Assembly: GCA_020848375.1 (NCBI GenBank)
Contig: JADLAF010000047.1
Coordinates: 1-46,096 of the forward strand
Reading direction: 5' to 3'
Origin: Ignavibacteriaceae bacterium
GTDB lineage: Bacteria > Bacteroidota > Ignavibacteria > Ignavibacteriales > Ignavibacteriaceae
Length of the DNA stretch: 46,096 bases
Each line of letters starts with the position of its first letter. The stretch's first letter is position 1. The notes below the pieces were generated by a model. It ran no database searches, was not told the DNA's origin, and saw only the letters and a list, made by a program, of their open reading frames with translations. Positions 9,107 through 17,965 of this stretch are shown here, one piece after another. The translations under genes were made by a program, and so were the position numbers.

Positions 9107-9838
9107 ATGAAACAATTAGTAATTCTCATAGTTGCCCTTACCGCCTCGTCGGTTTATTCACAGAACAGCATTCCGCAAAATATGTTTGAACTGCGGCAGA
9201 CATTGCAGGTTGATCCTGAGCCGCAGACTCCGGTTATGAATGAAGCGCAGAATTCTGAAAGAAAAAGTCCCGCGCTCGCCATTTTATATTCAGCGCTGAT
9301 TCCGGGAATGGGGGAGCTTTACGCCGGGGACTTTACCACTGGAAAATATCTCACCATAACCGAGGGCGCTCTCTGGCTGAGCTATTTCTCAATCAATCAA
9401 TATGGAGAATGGCAGGAGGAAAACTATCTCTCTTATGCGAAAACAAAAGGAGGAGCAGTTATTGAGGGAAAAGATGAGGACTTTTTTGCAAACATAGGGA
9501 ACTACAGGGATATTAATCAGTTTAACGACGAAAAAGCGTTTTATCGTCAGTTTGATGAAATGTATAACACAAGTACACACTCCTGGTCATGGTCATCAAC
9601 TACAGAGAGAAGAACTTACCGCTCGATGTGGGTGTCAAGCCGTCAGGCGTTTAATAATCTGCGGTTTGTTGTTGCAGGGATGCTTCTGAACCGGCTTGGA
9701 AGTATTATTAATGCGGTGCGTCTTGTTTCAGCACATAATAAAAGTCTGCCGGCGGAAACTACATTACTTGAAATGGGACATGGTTTTGCCCCTGATGGCT
9801 CGAATCAGTATTCTTTCGGGCTCAGAGTCGGATTCTAA
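9107..9838 (+). CDS. Exported protein with DUF5683-like membrane segment
   Basis: Function unknown. The 243-residue protein has a signal peptide (residues 1-18, ending VYSQ). A Pro/Gln/Glu-rich stretch follows, then a core resembling DUF5683 proteins of Bacteroidota, with SALIPGMGELYAGDFTTGKYL followed by a hydrophobic ITEGALWLSYFSI segment. The middle is rich in Tyr and Trp (residues 100-170), and a second hydrophobic stretch (FVVAGMLLNRLGSIINAV) lies near residue 190. It is probably an envelope protein. It follows mtaB by 18 nt and is likely co-transcribed, but no shared function is evident. The DUF5683 link is by pattern only. Confidence 0.6.
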   Translation: MKQLVILIVALTASSVYSQNSIPQNMFELRQTLQVDPEPQTPVMNEAQNSERKSPALAILYSALIPGMGELYAGDFTTGKYLTITEGALWLSYFSINQYGEWQEENYLSYAKTKGGAVIEGKDEDFFANIGNYRDINQFNDEKAFYRQFDEMYNTSTHSWSWSSTTERRTYRSMWVSSRQAFNNLRFVVAGMLLNRLGSIINAVRLVSAHNKSLPAETTLLEMGHGFAPDGSNQYSFGLRVGF

Positions 9839-9863
9839 TTCAGTAACAAGAAGATTTTAAGAA

Positions 9864-9903
9864 TTCGTGGCAATTTACCTGATGCGGAGATCATTGCCAC
9901 GAA
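9864..9903. terminator. Inverted repeat between convergent genes
   Basis: TTCGTGGCAAT (9864-9874) pairs perfectly with ATTGCCACGAA (9893-9903) across an 18-nt loop. It lies between the ends of two convergent genes. There is no strong T run, so it could be a weak bidirectional terminator or an mRNA 3'-end stabiliser. Confidence 0.5.
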
Positions 9904-9916
9904 ACTAATACGGGGA

Positions 9917-11059
9917 TTACTTTGCTAAAACCATCTTATATATTGCAGCGGTTTCATTGTTCGAAACTCTGAGCAGATACATCCCTGAGGGAAGTCCTTC
10001 ACCATCTACTTTGAACAGGTGATTGCCTGAAGGCAGATTGCCCTCAAAAATATCCCGCACCTTTTCTCCTGTGAATGAATAGAGTTCAGCTTTTATATCT
10101 GATTCCACTCCTATCTGTAATGAAACTATTGCCGATGGATTGAAAGGATTAGGATATGCTCCTTTAATGACAAAACCTTTTTGTTCAATACTGCCTGTCT
10201 GAGCAAAAACGACACCTGAAAAGTTATAAGAACCATCAAAATCAATTTGCTTTAACCGGTAAGCAAAGTTTGAAGAAGCGGAATGATTATCAGTGAACTC
10301 ATAAGAATTTTGTTCCGTTGACGTACCCTTTCCTGCTGCAAAACCAATGGTTACCCAGTTATCAGCACCGGTATCGTAAGCATCATTTCTCATAATTTCA
10401 AACCCCTGGTTATTTGTTTCTGACGAAGTTGTCCATTTCAGTTGATTATAACCCTGCCGGGCAATTACCGAAAAAGAAGTAAACTCAACCGGAACGATTT
10501 TGGGAACAATCCTGACTGGAAACTTCGGACCAAAATTCCAGTAGTCTTCAGTATCAGGCAGTCCTTCAAGTACAAAACTCAGTCCTGTTGAATAAATGGT
10601 ATCAGTACAGACAGTGTCAGGTGCCGTGTAGGAAAACTCCCAGAAGAGTGTGTCGGTGACCTGAGCGAACATGATTGGAATCCGCTGTGTAATCTCACCC
10701 CAGAAAAGAATGGATACTGTATCCATAATCGCAAGGGTTCCGTACCGGGCTGCGATATTGTGAGAGCCGGCCATTTGGCTCCCGCCGGTCATGGCAGGAC
10801 CGCCTGCCAGAAACATCTTATATACGCCGGTCTCACCGGTCTCCAACTGAAGTGGACCCTGAATCCAGACTTTTACCTCTGGTGTACGGTCAAGATTGTG
10901 GCACACGCATCCGTCTCCATTAAGCTCCGTGCATCCTATTCGTTTATTCGGGTGATTTGTCCAGGTATAGGCCAGAGAAATAAAGGCAACAAACGCTATG
11001 AAAATCATTCCGTTTATTGCCGTTAAACGTTTACGTAGTTTTCTGTCAGAAAAAATCAT
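9917..11059 (-). CDS. Secreted protein, CxCH N-terminal domain and T9SS sorting domain (paralogue A)
   Basis: Probably exported and delivered by type IX secretion. The 380 residues have an N-terminal membrane/signal segment (about 10-31). Next comes the motif GCVCHN, where heme-like CxxCH domains of 'choice-of-anchor V' proteins usually sit, then a beta-rich domain (about 60-175). The middle module is VPVEFTSFSVIARQ...ETNNQGFEIMR...YRLKQIDFDGSYNFS. The sorting domain starts YPNPFNPSAIVSL and ends with YKMVLAK. It overlaps the gene upstream by 4 nt (ATGA), so the two are translationally coupled. Close paralogue of the 11056-12138 product. The anchor-V assignment is tentative and the ligand is unknown. 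Confidence 0.75.
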   Translation of the reverse strand: MIFSDRKLRKRLTAINGMIFIAFVAFISLAYTWTNHPNKRIGCTELNGDGCVCHNLDRTPEVKVWIQGPLQLETGETGVYKMFLAGGPAMTGGSQMAGSHNIAARYGTLAIMDTVSILFWGEITQRIPIMFAQVTDTLFWEFSYTAPDTVCTDTIYSTGLSFVLEGLPDTEDYWNFGPKFPVRIVPKIVPVEFTSFSVIARQGYNQLKWTTSSETNNQGFEIMRNDAYDTGADNWVTIGFAAGKGTSTEQNSYEFTDNHSASSNFAYRLKQIDFDGSYNFSGVVFAQTGSIEQKGFVIKGAYPNPFNPSAIVSLQIGVESDIKAELYSFTGEKVRDIFEGNLPSGNHLFKVDGEGLPSGMYLLRVSNNETAAIYKMVLAK

Positions 11060-12138
11060 TTAAGCAGAACACTCTTAATAGTTTTTGACAATCTTACTTC
11101 GTCACTACCAGAAAAATTCAGATGGATATAGTATATACCCGTTGAATTATTCTCAGCATTCCAGACTGTCTGACCTGATACCGATCCTGATGAAGAGACA
11201 AAATCCTGGTGCACTAAAGCACCGGCAGCATTGAATATCATTATCGCGAGAGTTCCGGCGGATGGGAGTGTATAAGATATAGTTGTGACTGGATTAAACG
11301 GATTTGGATAATTTGATGCAGTTAGATACTTTTCGGGTGTGTTTTCCAGATTAACCTGCACAGGACCGTAGTAACGGAATGCTCCGTTAAAATCTGTCTG
11401 TTTCAGGCGGTAAGAAAGCAGAGCACCTTTCGCAAGGTTGTCTTTGAATATATATGAATGCGGCTCAGTTGTAGTACCGGCACCATTCATAAAACCGGCA
11501 GTCTCCCAGGACTGATTACCATCACGGCTTCGTTCAACGGTAAATCCACTGTTGTTTGTCTCCGAAGCGGTATTCCATTTGATTACGGGCACACCCCGCT
11601 CAGCAGTAACTGAGAACGAGCTCAGCTCAACAGGAATAACAGAAACAACTCTAACTGGAAAGTTCGGGCTATGGTTCCAGATGTCCCCTGAACTTGGGAA
11701 TCCATTACCGTCGGCGCTGAGACCAACAGCATAGAGTGTATCAGTCATAACTGAAGCCGGAGCGGTATAAGAAAATTTCCAGCGGACAGTATCATTAGTG
11801 AAAACTTTTGGGCTGGTATGAGTTAGTTCCGAGTCAATTTTTTTAGCACTGGTGTCTGACACACTCAGCAGCCCGGTTCTTGCAGCAGCATTAAATCCTG
11901 CTGAATGAACTGCTCCTCCGGTAACGGTTACCGTATATTCTGCCGTTGTGCCCTGTGCCAAAGAATCAGGACCCGTTATGCGAACATTCACAGCAGTGGC
12001 TGCCTCTATATTGTGGCAGACACACCCTTCTCCGTTGAGACGGGTGAGTCCGACAATTCCATGAGGATACTGAATAGATTCATTATATATGAATCCGGCA
12101 AAGACCAAAAAGAGGGCGAATGGGTAAAATCTTTTCAT
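11056..12138 (-). CDS. Secreted protein, CxCH N-terminal domain and T9SS sorting domain (paralogue B)
   Basis: Paralogue of the downstream gene, with the same order: signal peptide (about 1-18), GLTRLNGEGCVCHNIE, a beta domain containing ARTGLLSVSDTS, the IPVELSSFSVTAERG...ETNNSGFTVERS...YRLKQTDFNGAFRYYG module, and the T9SS sorting domain from YPNPFNPVTTISY. Length is 360 residues. The ATG has AGGA at a workable distance upstream, and it starts 8 nt after the stop of the BNR-repeat gene, so all three cargo genes form one operon. No catalytic residues are recognisable. The CxCH motif is the only striking conserved feature and may bind a metal or heme. Confidence 0.75.
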   Translation of the reverse strand: MKRFYPFALFLVFAGFIYNESIQYPHGIVGLTRLNGEGCVCHNIEAATAVNVRITGPDSLAQGTTAEYTVTVTGGAVHSAGFNAAARTGLLSVSDTSAKKIDSELTHTSPKVFTNDTVRWKFSYTAPASVMTDTLYAVGLSADGNGFPSSGDIWNHSPNFPVRVVSVIPVELSSFSVTAERGVPVIKWNTASETNNSGFTVERSRDGNQSWETAGFMNGAGTTTEPHSYIFKDNLAKGALLSYRLKQTDFNGAFRYYGPVQVNLENTPEKYLTASNYPNPFNPVTTISYTLPSAGTLAIMIFNAAGALVHQDFVSSSGSVSGQTVWNAENNSTGIYYIHLNFSGSDEVRLSKTIKSVLLK

Positions 12139-12146
12139 ATCAAATC

Positions 12147-13706
12147 CTATTTCAACAAGGTCATCATTCTGACGGATGAAACTTCTTTACCACTCTGATC
12201 TTTATAATTCAGACGATAATAGTAATGACCGCTGTTCAAATCTGCAGCGTTAAAACTATAACTATGGTTACCTCCGCTCAGTACGCCGTTTACCATTGAT
12301 TTCACCTGCTGACCAAGAGTGTTATAAACAGCAAGCGTAACATATCCATCTGACGGAAGTGAAAATGATATAGTTGTTGAGGGATTAAAGGGATTTGGAT
12401 AATTCTGTCCGAGAGTAAAGGATTTCTCCTGTATATATTCTACTTCGATATATGATGAATATTCGAAGGTTCCGTCATAATCAATCTGCTTCAGACGGAC
12501 AAAATAGGTGCCTTGGGTCTCCGGTCTGAAATTATATGAGTAGAGCTTCCTTTCAGTAGTGGTACCGTTTCCGGAGACGTAGCCGATAACTTTCATATCC
12601 TCTTTTGAAAGCCCTGCTTCAATTTCAAAACCACGGTTATTGCTTTCGGTTGCGGTTTCCCAGTTCAGGACGACATCTGAACCCTGTAGAGAGTACCGGA
12701 ATGATGTCAGTTCAACCGGTACTAACGGTAAACGCAATTTGTAAAATCCGTTGCCCTGAGCAGCAAAAATGGTATTAGTGTCAGCAATGACAAAAGAGTA
12801 GTTGGAGCTCGATATCGTAATAGTTCTCCAGGTTTCACCCCCGTCAGTAGAAAGATAGGAACGACCCCCTGAATATTCACCTGTGATGACCCAGTTAGAA
12901 TTTTTTGGATCAACATGTACGCCCCACATGCTCCGGCCGCTAAAGAGGGTTGTGGAAATATGAACCCAGGTTTTTCCATAATCAGTGGTTTTCACAAAAC
13001 CGCCTCCTCCGCTCCATTTAGTTGCAAACGCAACTCCCGGTTTATTGTGATCAACAGCTATGGTTGGAATTTCACCTGAGGTTACAAATACCTGCGTCCA
13101 AGTAACACCACCATCAGAACTTCTCATAATGCCGCGGGTATTGTCACCGGCAAGTATTACATTGTTGCTGTCAGGGAAGACCTCAATGTCGCAGGGAGCA
13201 TCAAATAGTCCGTTCAAACGGGTAATGGTCTGCCAGGTTGACCCGAAATTTGTGGATTTAAACACTGAGTCTGAAGACATTGAGTAAAGAGTATCAGGCG
13301 ATTTATGATCAACCGTTACCGGTATGCCGTAAAAGGAGAGTGTTAAGTTTCCTGCGGTTGTCTGCCAGGTTTGACCTCGATTCGTGGTTTTTACAATAAT
13401 ATCCTTTGGACTTGCCTCACAGGCAACAACCATCGTGGAAGTATCCTTGGAAGTTAGAATAACATGTTTAATTCGGGTCGATGTCGGAATGGTTGTACCC
13501 CATGGTGTAAAAGACTCACCACGGTCGTAACTGATAAAAATAGTGCCGACAGACCCGTAGTAAACAACATTTGCATCAGACTGGCGGACTGCAACGGGAT
13601 TGCCAAGACTCTGACCGCTCTGGCGCAGTGACCACGTCCAATCTTGGGGGAAAAGGGTTGAAGCAAAAAAAGTAAAGAACAAGAAAAACGTCTGAAGACT
13701 CTTCAT
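12147..13706 (-). CDS. Secreted BNR/sortilin-like beta-propeller protein with T9SS sorting domain
   Basis: Exported repeat protein of unknown ligand. I chose the ATG at 13706 because it gives a clean signal peptide, MKSLQTFFLFFTFFASTLFPQ; an in-frame ATG at 13778 would add 24 residues ahead of it. Several blades show the BNR/YCF48-type pattern, for example ISYDRGESF, KTTNRGQTW, KSTNFGSTW, RSSDGGVTW, KTTDYGKTW and LSTDGGETW. After that come VPVELTSFRYSLQGSDVVLNWETATESNNRGFEIEAG, YFVRLKQIDYDGTFEYS, and the sorting domain YPNPFNPSTTISF ending MTLLK. First gene of the three-cargo operon. Such propellers usually serve in adhesion or glycan binding; no enzyme site is evident. Confidence 0.82.
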   Translation of the reverse strand: MKSLQTFFLFFTFFASTLFPQDWTWSLRQSGQSLGNPVAVRQSDANVVYYGSVGTIFISYDRGESFTPWGTTIPTSTRIKHVILTSKDTSTMVVACEASPKDIIVKTTNRGQTWQTTAGNLTLSFYGIPVTVDHKSPDTLYSMSSDSVFKSTNFGSTWQTITRLNGLFDAPCDIEVFPDSNNVILAGDNTRGIMRSSDGGVTWTQVFVTSGEIPTIAVDHNKPGVAFATKWSGGGGFVKTTDYGKTWVHISTTLFSGRSMWGVHVDPKNSNWVITGEYSGGRSYLSTDGGETWRTITISSSNYSFVIADTNTIFAAQGNGFYKLRLPLVPVELTSFRYSLQGSDVVLNWETATESNNRGFEIEAGLSKEDMKVIGYVSGNGTTTERKLYSYNFRPETQGTYFVRLKQIDYDGTFEYSSYIEVEYIQEKSFTLGQNYPNPFNPSTTISFSLPSDGYVTLAVYNTLGQQVKSMVNGVLSGGNHSYSFNAADLNSGHYYYRLNYKDQSGKEVSSVRMMTLLK

Positions 13707-13864
13707 TAAGCAATACCGGATTAGATTAGTGAATAGGAAGTGAACAGCTTTCCTGGAAAGAAGACAGGAATAGTTCAAATGAGTGGTGAAAAATAAAGAT
13801 TAGTGCTTAAAATAAAAAATAATTAATTTGCCAGAGGAATTCATATCACTTTAACGGATGTCAC

Positions 13865-14587
13865 ATGAATCTTGACGTACTAATTTTCGCCGCCCATCCT
13901 GATGATGCCGAACTGACGATGGGCGGAACCATTGCAAAACTGGCTGCCGAAGGGATGAAGGTCGGCATAATAGATCTAACAAGAGGGGAGTTAGGCACTC
14001 GTGGAACCCCCGAAATCAGGCAAAAAGAGGCGTTTCAGGCCGCTGTCATTCTTAAAATAGCAACCCGCGAAAATCTACATATTCCAGACGGAGAGATCGA
14101 CGACAATAAGGAAAATCTGAGCAAACTGATCATTTGTATCAGGAAATACCGACCCAAACTTATATTCGCCCCTTATAAAAACGACCGTCACCCTGATCAC
14201 ATCAAACTTAGCGCTTTGGTTAAACAGGCGTATTTTTCTTCCGGACTCTCAAAAATCAAGACTTTTGACAAAGGAACTCCTCAGGAAGCATACCGACCAG
14301 CCAAACTCTTCTACTATATGCAGACTTACACTTTTGAGCCCTCATTTATTGTTGACATTTCTCCATATTTCGAAATAAAGCGAAAAGCCATGATGGCCTA
14401 TGCAACACAGTTTTATGATCCGAACAGCACAGAACCGAATACGTTCATAAGCAGCCCTGAGTTTGTCGAGTTTATCAGGGCAAAGGCAGAGTTTTACGGA
14501 TTTAAGATAGGAAAAAAATACGGTGAACCGTTTTTTACCGAGGAGGAATTAGAACTGGATCTGGTACATTATTTAAATATATTGTAA
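13865..14587 (+). CDS. bshB1: Bacillithiol biosynthesis deacetylase BshB1
   Basis: Zinc-dependent LmbE-family deacetylase that removes acetyl from GlcNAc-malate to make GlcN-malate, step two of bacillithiol synthesis. The 240 residues carry the AAHPDDAEL zinc/catalytic motif (His11, Asp13, Asp14), DLTRGELGTRGTPEIR typical of BshB1, and the second zinc motif KNDRHPDHIKLS. Near the C-terminus, MMAYATQFYDP also matches the family. Bacillithiol or its N-methyl form occurs in Bacteroidota and Chlorobi, so the gene fits the lineage. The other bsh genes are not in this window. It is transcribed alone toward the palindrome at 14598. Confidence 0.93.
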   Translation: MNLDVLIFAAHPDDAELTMGGTIAKLAAEGMKVGIIDLTRGELGTRGTPEIRQKEAFQAAVILKIATRENLHIPDGEIDDNKENLSKLIICIRKYRPKLIFAPYKNDRHPDHIKLSALVKQAYFSSGLSKIKTFDKGTPQEAYRPAKLFYYMQTYTFEPSFIVDISPYFEIKRKAMMAYATQFYDPNSTEPNTFISSPEFVEFIRAKAEFYGFKIGKKYGEPFFTEEELELDLVHYLNIL

Positions 14588-14597
14588 ATATACATGG

Positions 14598-14625
14598 GTA
14601 GAGACGATGCATGCATCGTCTCTAC
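14598..14625. repeat. Perfect 28-bp palindrome between convergent genes
   Basis: GTAGAGACGATGCA (14598-14611) is followed immediately by its exact reverse complement (14612-14625). On the plus strand a T8 run follows at about 14637-14644. It sits in the 55-nt gap between bshB1 and the acyl-CoA synthetase and could terminate both. The GTAGAGACG...CGTCTCTAC form resembles dispersed palindromic repeats known from other bacteria. Only one copy was noticed here. Confidence 0.7.
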
Positions 14626-14642
14626 AGTATTATATGTTTTTT

Positions 14643-16463
14643 TTACTGCATTTCCAGATACATCTCCTCAATCAGATGGCGATATCGCTCCTCAATAACC
14701 TTTCGCTTTAGTTTAAGAGAGGGAGTCATCTCACCGGTTTCCAGTGCAAATGGCTGTTCAAGCAGTGCAAATTTTCTGACCCGCTCAAAGTTTGCAAGGT
14801 TGCGGGAAAAAGTGATTAACTCACGCTCCATCATTTCATTTATATCCTTGTTTTTAATCAGGTCAGTGTTGTTTTTATAACTTATGCTGTGCGAATCAGC
14901 ATATTCACGCAATGATTCAAAATCGGGAACAATCAGCGCGCTGAGAAACATTCTGCGGTCTCCGATCAGGACAAACTGATCAATAAACCTGCTCGAAAGG
15001 AACATATTTTCAATCGGGGTTGGTGCAATATATTTGCCCGCTGAAGTTTTGAAAAGATGTTTTTTACGGTCGGTAATGATCAGATATCCCTCTGCATCAA
15101 ACACTCCTATATCACCGGTATAAAGCCATCCGTCTTTTATTGTTTCTTCAGTTTCTTTTTTGTTTTTATAATAGCCCTGCATGATATTTGCTCCGCGAGC
15201 GAGGATTTCGCCGTCATGAGCAATTTTAATGTCAACCCCGGGGAAAGGTTTGCCAACAGTGCCAAATTTATAACCATCAAGTCGGTTTGCAGCGATAACA
15301 GGGGATGACTCAGTAAGTCCGTATCCCTCAATGATGATAACTCCGAGGGCTTCAAAGAATTCACCTAAATCTCTGGGCAGTGCTGCTCCGCCGGAAATAA
15401 AAAATCTCAGATTTCCCCCGGTGCGTGCCCGTATCTTACTCAGAACTAATATATCTGCAATTTTTTGTTTGATCGCAATAGCGGGAGAAACCGAACCATT
15501 TCGTCTTTGTTCGCAATACTTTTTGCCAATTTCAACAGCCCATTCAAAAATGCGTTGCCTCTTTTCCGGCTGTGTCTGTACGTTCTTCAGCACTTTTGAG
15601 TATATACGTTCAAAAAGCCGTGGAACGGCTGTCATAATAGTAGGTTTAACCTCCATGAGGTCTGAGGCAACACTTTCAATGCTCTGGGCAAAGTAAACAG
15701 TGCTCCCGGATGCAAATACTGTATAATATCCTGCCATTCTTTCAAAAATGTGGCAGAGCGGCAGAAACGAAAGAAAAGTATCAGATTCACCAATCGGAAA
15801 TATCTTTAATGCGGCATTAACGTTTGAAATAATATTCTTATGAGTGAGCATTACCCCTTTGGGCTCGCCCGTTGTTCCTGATGTGTATATAATTGTGCAG
15901 AGATCATCAGGACGGCAGATACTTATTGCATCATATATCATTTTGGGATTTTCACGGAGGAATTTTTCTCCCCGCTTCTGTACGTTTGTAAAACTGTAAA
16001 CCATTGGGTCGCCGGTAACAGCATCCTGATCAGCCATAACAATAATGAATTTCAGATGTTTACACTTTTCTTTTATTTTAACTACTTTAGTCAGTTGAAA
16101 CTTGTTCGAAACAATTATGCCAACCGTTTCAGAGTTATTAAGGATATATTCAATATTGTCCGCTGTAAGAGAAGGGTAAAGGGGTACATTCACTGCTCCA
16201 AGTGAAAGAACAGCCATATCTGAGAAGACCCACTTAGGTCCGTTTTCAGCAATGAGCGCAATTTTGTCACCACGCCTGACTCCAAGTGATGCCAGCCCTG
16301 CTGCGAAACGATGGGTTACATCCCTAAATTCCGGATAAGAGATTGAAACCCATTTACCGTCTGCCTTATGGTACATTAACGGCTTAGTCGCACTGCTTCC
16401 GTATTCCTCTGTCAGATACCGGAACATATCAGGAATTGTAATAAAATCCTTTAAAAGGGGCAT
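14643..16463 (-). CDS. Long-chain acyl-CoA synthetase (AMP-forming)
   Basis: ANL-superfamily enzyme that activates fatty acids to acyl-CoA via acyl-AMP. The 606 residues contain the AMP-binding P-loop YTSGTTGEPKGVMLTHKN, the substrate region FLPLCHIFER, A5 motif GYGLTESSPV, A7 motif YTGDIGVFDAEGYLIITDRKK and the LFKTSAGKYIAPTPIE segment typical of the bacterial FadD15-like long-chain group, which is closer to eukaryotic ACSLs than to E. coli FadD. The start has AGGAGA five nt upstream. It lies 37 nt downstream of the NagX-like gene on the same strand and may be its operon partner. Chain-length preference cannot be read from sequence. Confidence 0.92.
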   Translation of the reverse strand: MPLLKDFITIPDMFRYLTEEYGSSATKPLMYHKADGKWVSISYPEFRDVTHRFAAGLASLGVRRGDKIALIAENGPKWVFSDMAVLSLGAVNVPLYPSLTADNIEYILNNSETVGIIVSNKFQLTKVVKIKEKCKHLKFIIVMADQDAVTGDPMVYSFTNVQKRGEKFLRENPKMIYDAISICRPDDLCTIIYTSGTTGEPKGVMLTHKNIISNVNAALKIFPIGESDTFLSFLPLCHIFERMAGYYTVFASGSTVYFAQSIESVASDLMEVKPTIMTAVPRLFERIYSKVLKNVQTQPEKRQRIFEWAVEIGKKYCEQRRNGSVSPAIAIKQKIADILVLSKIRARTGGNLRFFISGGAALPRDLGEFFEALGVIIIEGYGLTESSPVIAANRLDGYKFGTVGKPFPGVDIKIAHDGEILARGANIMQGYYKNKKETEETIKDGWLYTGDIGVFDAEGYLIITDRKKHLFKTSAGKYIAPTPIENMFLSSRFIDQFVLIGDRRMFLSALIVPDFESLREYADSHSISYKNNTDLIKNKDINEMMERELITFSRNLANFERVRKFALLEQPFALETGEMTPSLKLKRKVIEERYRHLIEEMYLEMQ

Positions 16464-16500
16464 GAGAGTCTCCTAAAGTGAATTTGAAAAATGATTCTAA

Positions 16501-17916
16501 TCAGGTTCTCCAGAATAAATTTTTTCGTGTGAAGAACATTACCATAAGAGCGAGAAGGAGTGTAAGGATGATTCCGCGCAGCACCCCAGCCCACATTCCG
16601 GGCAGTAAGTCAACCAAAAACGGCTGAATTCCGGTCAACATAACCACTGGTGTGAGCAGGTTGGTACCTGCCGCGTAGGCCAGCATCGGGTTTTTACCAG
16701 AATCAATAAGCAGTGCAAAATATTTTGTGAGCCGGAGATGGTTAAAGAGAAGCGAAAACCCGATCAGCATCATAATTGCGAGGCCCGATGTGAGGAAATA
16801 GTAACTCATCGTGGAAGGATCTTTTTTAATACCGCCTTCAAATGGTTCAAATACAAGTCCGATGATTATCCAAGCCACGCCCCATAAAAAGAGCTGCATA
16901 TATTTACCACTAAGATAGTTGCCGGACTTTTTAAGGTGAAGATACATTGAGCTCAGCACGAGTGTTGATATGAGTAAAGTTAAAAATACTTCACGTATAT
17001 ATAATCCGGCAAGTGATATTAGAATCAGAGAGAATGCTGATACTGCAAGCAGAATTATTCCTCCGCGGGATGCAGTGTTTTCACTTTCAGGTTTGTTTTT
17101 ACTTTGGGAGTAAAGAATATCACCTGCTATCATGCCTGGAATAATAATAAAAAGATATTTAAGAAATGTTAATTGGAAAAGAAGATATCCGGGCCATTCC
17201 TTGCCGGCAATTTCTATCCAACTTCCCTCTGATGAGAAAGCAAGACGAATTCCAAAAAGCAGCAGCATGATAAAGAGTTTACTCAGCAGATTTTTATTAG
17301 TGAACATCCAGATCACTGAACCCGCTATTGCAACGTTAGATAAGACCAGAATAATAATATCAAAGCGCCGGAAACTGAAACCCTCACCGTTTGCAAAAGT
17401 GAAGAGGGTAAGGAACAATATAAGAATAGCAAGTGAAGTACCTTTGAGTCCCCATACTGATGTTTTTGACCACCCGACCGGATAGCGCAGAAATATCAGA
17501 AAAAGAAGAGCGAAAAGTGAAATTGCCAGGATATATGTTGCTGCTGTCTCGGTTTTATGAAGCAGATGGGGTCTAATGTGAAAGATTACCAGAGCAAAAA
17601 ACATAAGCAGACCGCCACGCCAGAGGACGTTCGGTAATAGTTCCCAGACTGATTTAGCTTTTTCCTTTTTTTTTGACAGTGCAAAGGGGAAAGCTGCTCC
17701 CATGGAAAAAAGAAAAAAGGGAAACACCAGATCTACCCAACTTATTCCTGGTACAGAAGGATCAAATTTGTGAGCCGGGGGCGGAACCTGAACATGATAC
17801 ATCCAGCCCGGCAGAACTCCCCAGGGTACTCGTCCGGAGAGAATCATGGTCAGTATAGCAAATCCCCTTAATGCATCAAGGGAATAGTCTCTTCCACTGT
17901 CAGTTTTGTCGGCCAT
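16501..17916 (-). CDS. Polytopic membrane acyltransferase-like protein (DUF5009/NagX, HGSNAT-like)
   Basis: Inner-membrane protein of 471 residues with about 11-12 hydrophobic segments. The N-terminus YSLDALRGFAILTMILSGRVPW...SWVDLVFPFFLFSMGAA is the hallmark of DUF5009/NagX proteins. These are related to heparan-alpha-glucosaminide N-acetyltransferase, which moves acetyl groups across the membrane onto amino sugars. In other Bacteroidota such genes sit with glycan-use loci; here the neighbours are an acyl-CoA synthetase downstream and a divergent PBP4 gene upstream, which hints at envelope sugar modification. The exact substrate is unknown. No Shine-Dalgarno is seen at the ATG. Confidence 0.8.
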   Translation of the reverse strand: MADKTDSGRDYSLDALRGFAILTMILSGRVPWGVLPGWMYHVQVPPPAHKFDPSVPGISWVDLVFPFFLFSMGAAFPFALSKKKEKAKSVWELLPNVLWRGGLLMFFALVIFHIRPHLLHKTETAATYILAISLFALLFLIFLRYPVGWSKTSVWGLKGTSLAILILFLTLFTFANGEGFSFRRFDIIILVLSNVAIAGSVIWMFTNKNLLSKLFIMLLLFGIRLAFSSEGSWIEIAGKEWPGYLLFQLTFLKYLFIIIPGMIAGDILYSQSKNKPESENTASRGGIILLAVSAFSLILISLAGLYIREVFLTLLISTLVLSSMYLHLKKSGNYLSGKYMQLFLWGVAWIIIGLVFEPFEGGIKKDPSTMSYYFLTSGLAIMMLIGFSLLFNHLRLTKYFALLIDSGKNPMLAYAAGTNLLTPVVMLTGIQPFLVDLLPGMWAGVLRGIILTLLLALMVMFFTRKNLFWRT

Positions 17917-17965
17917 TGTGTTTTATTAGAGATAAATTTAGTTTAATTTTGTCTGCTGAAACTTA

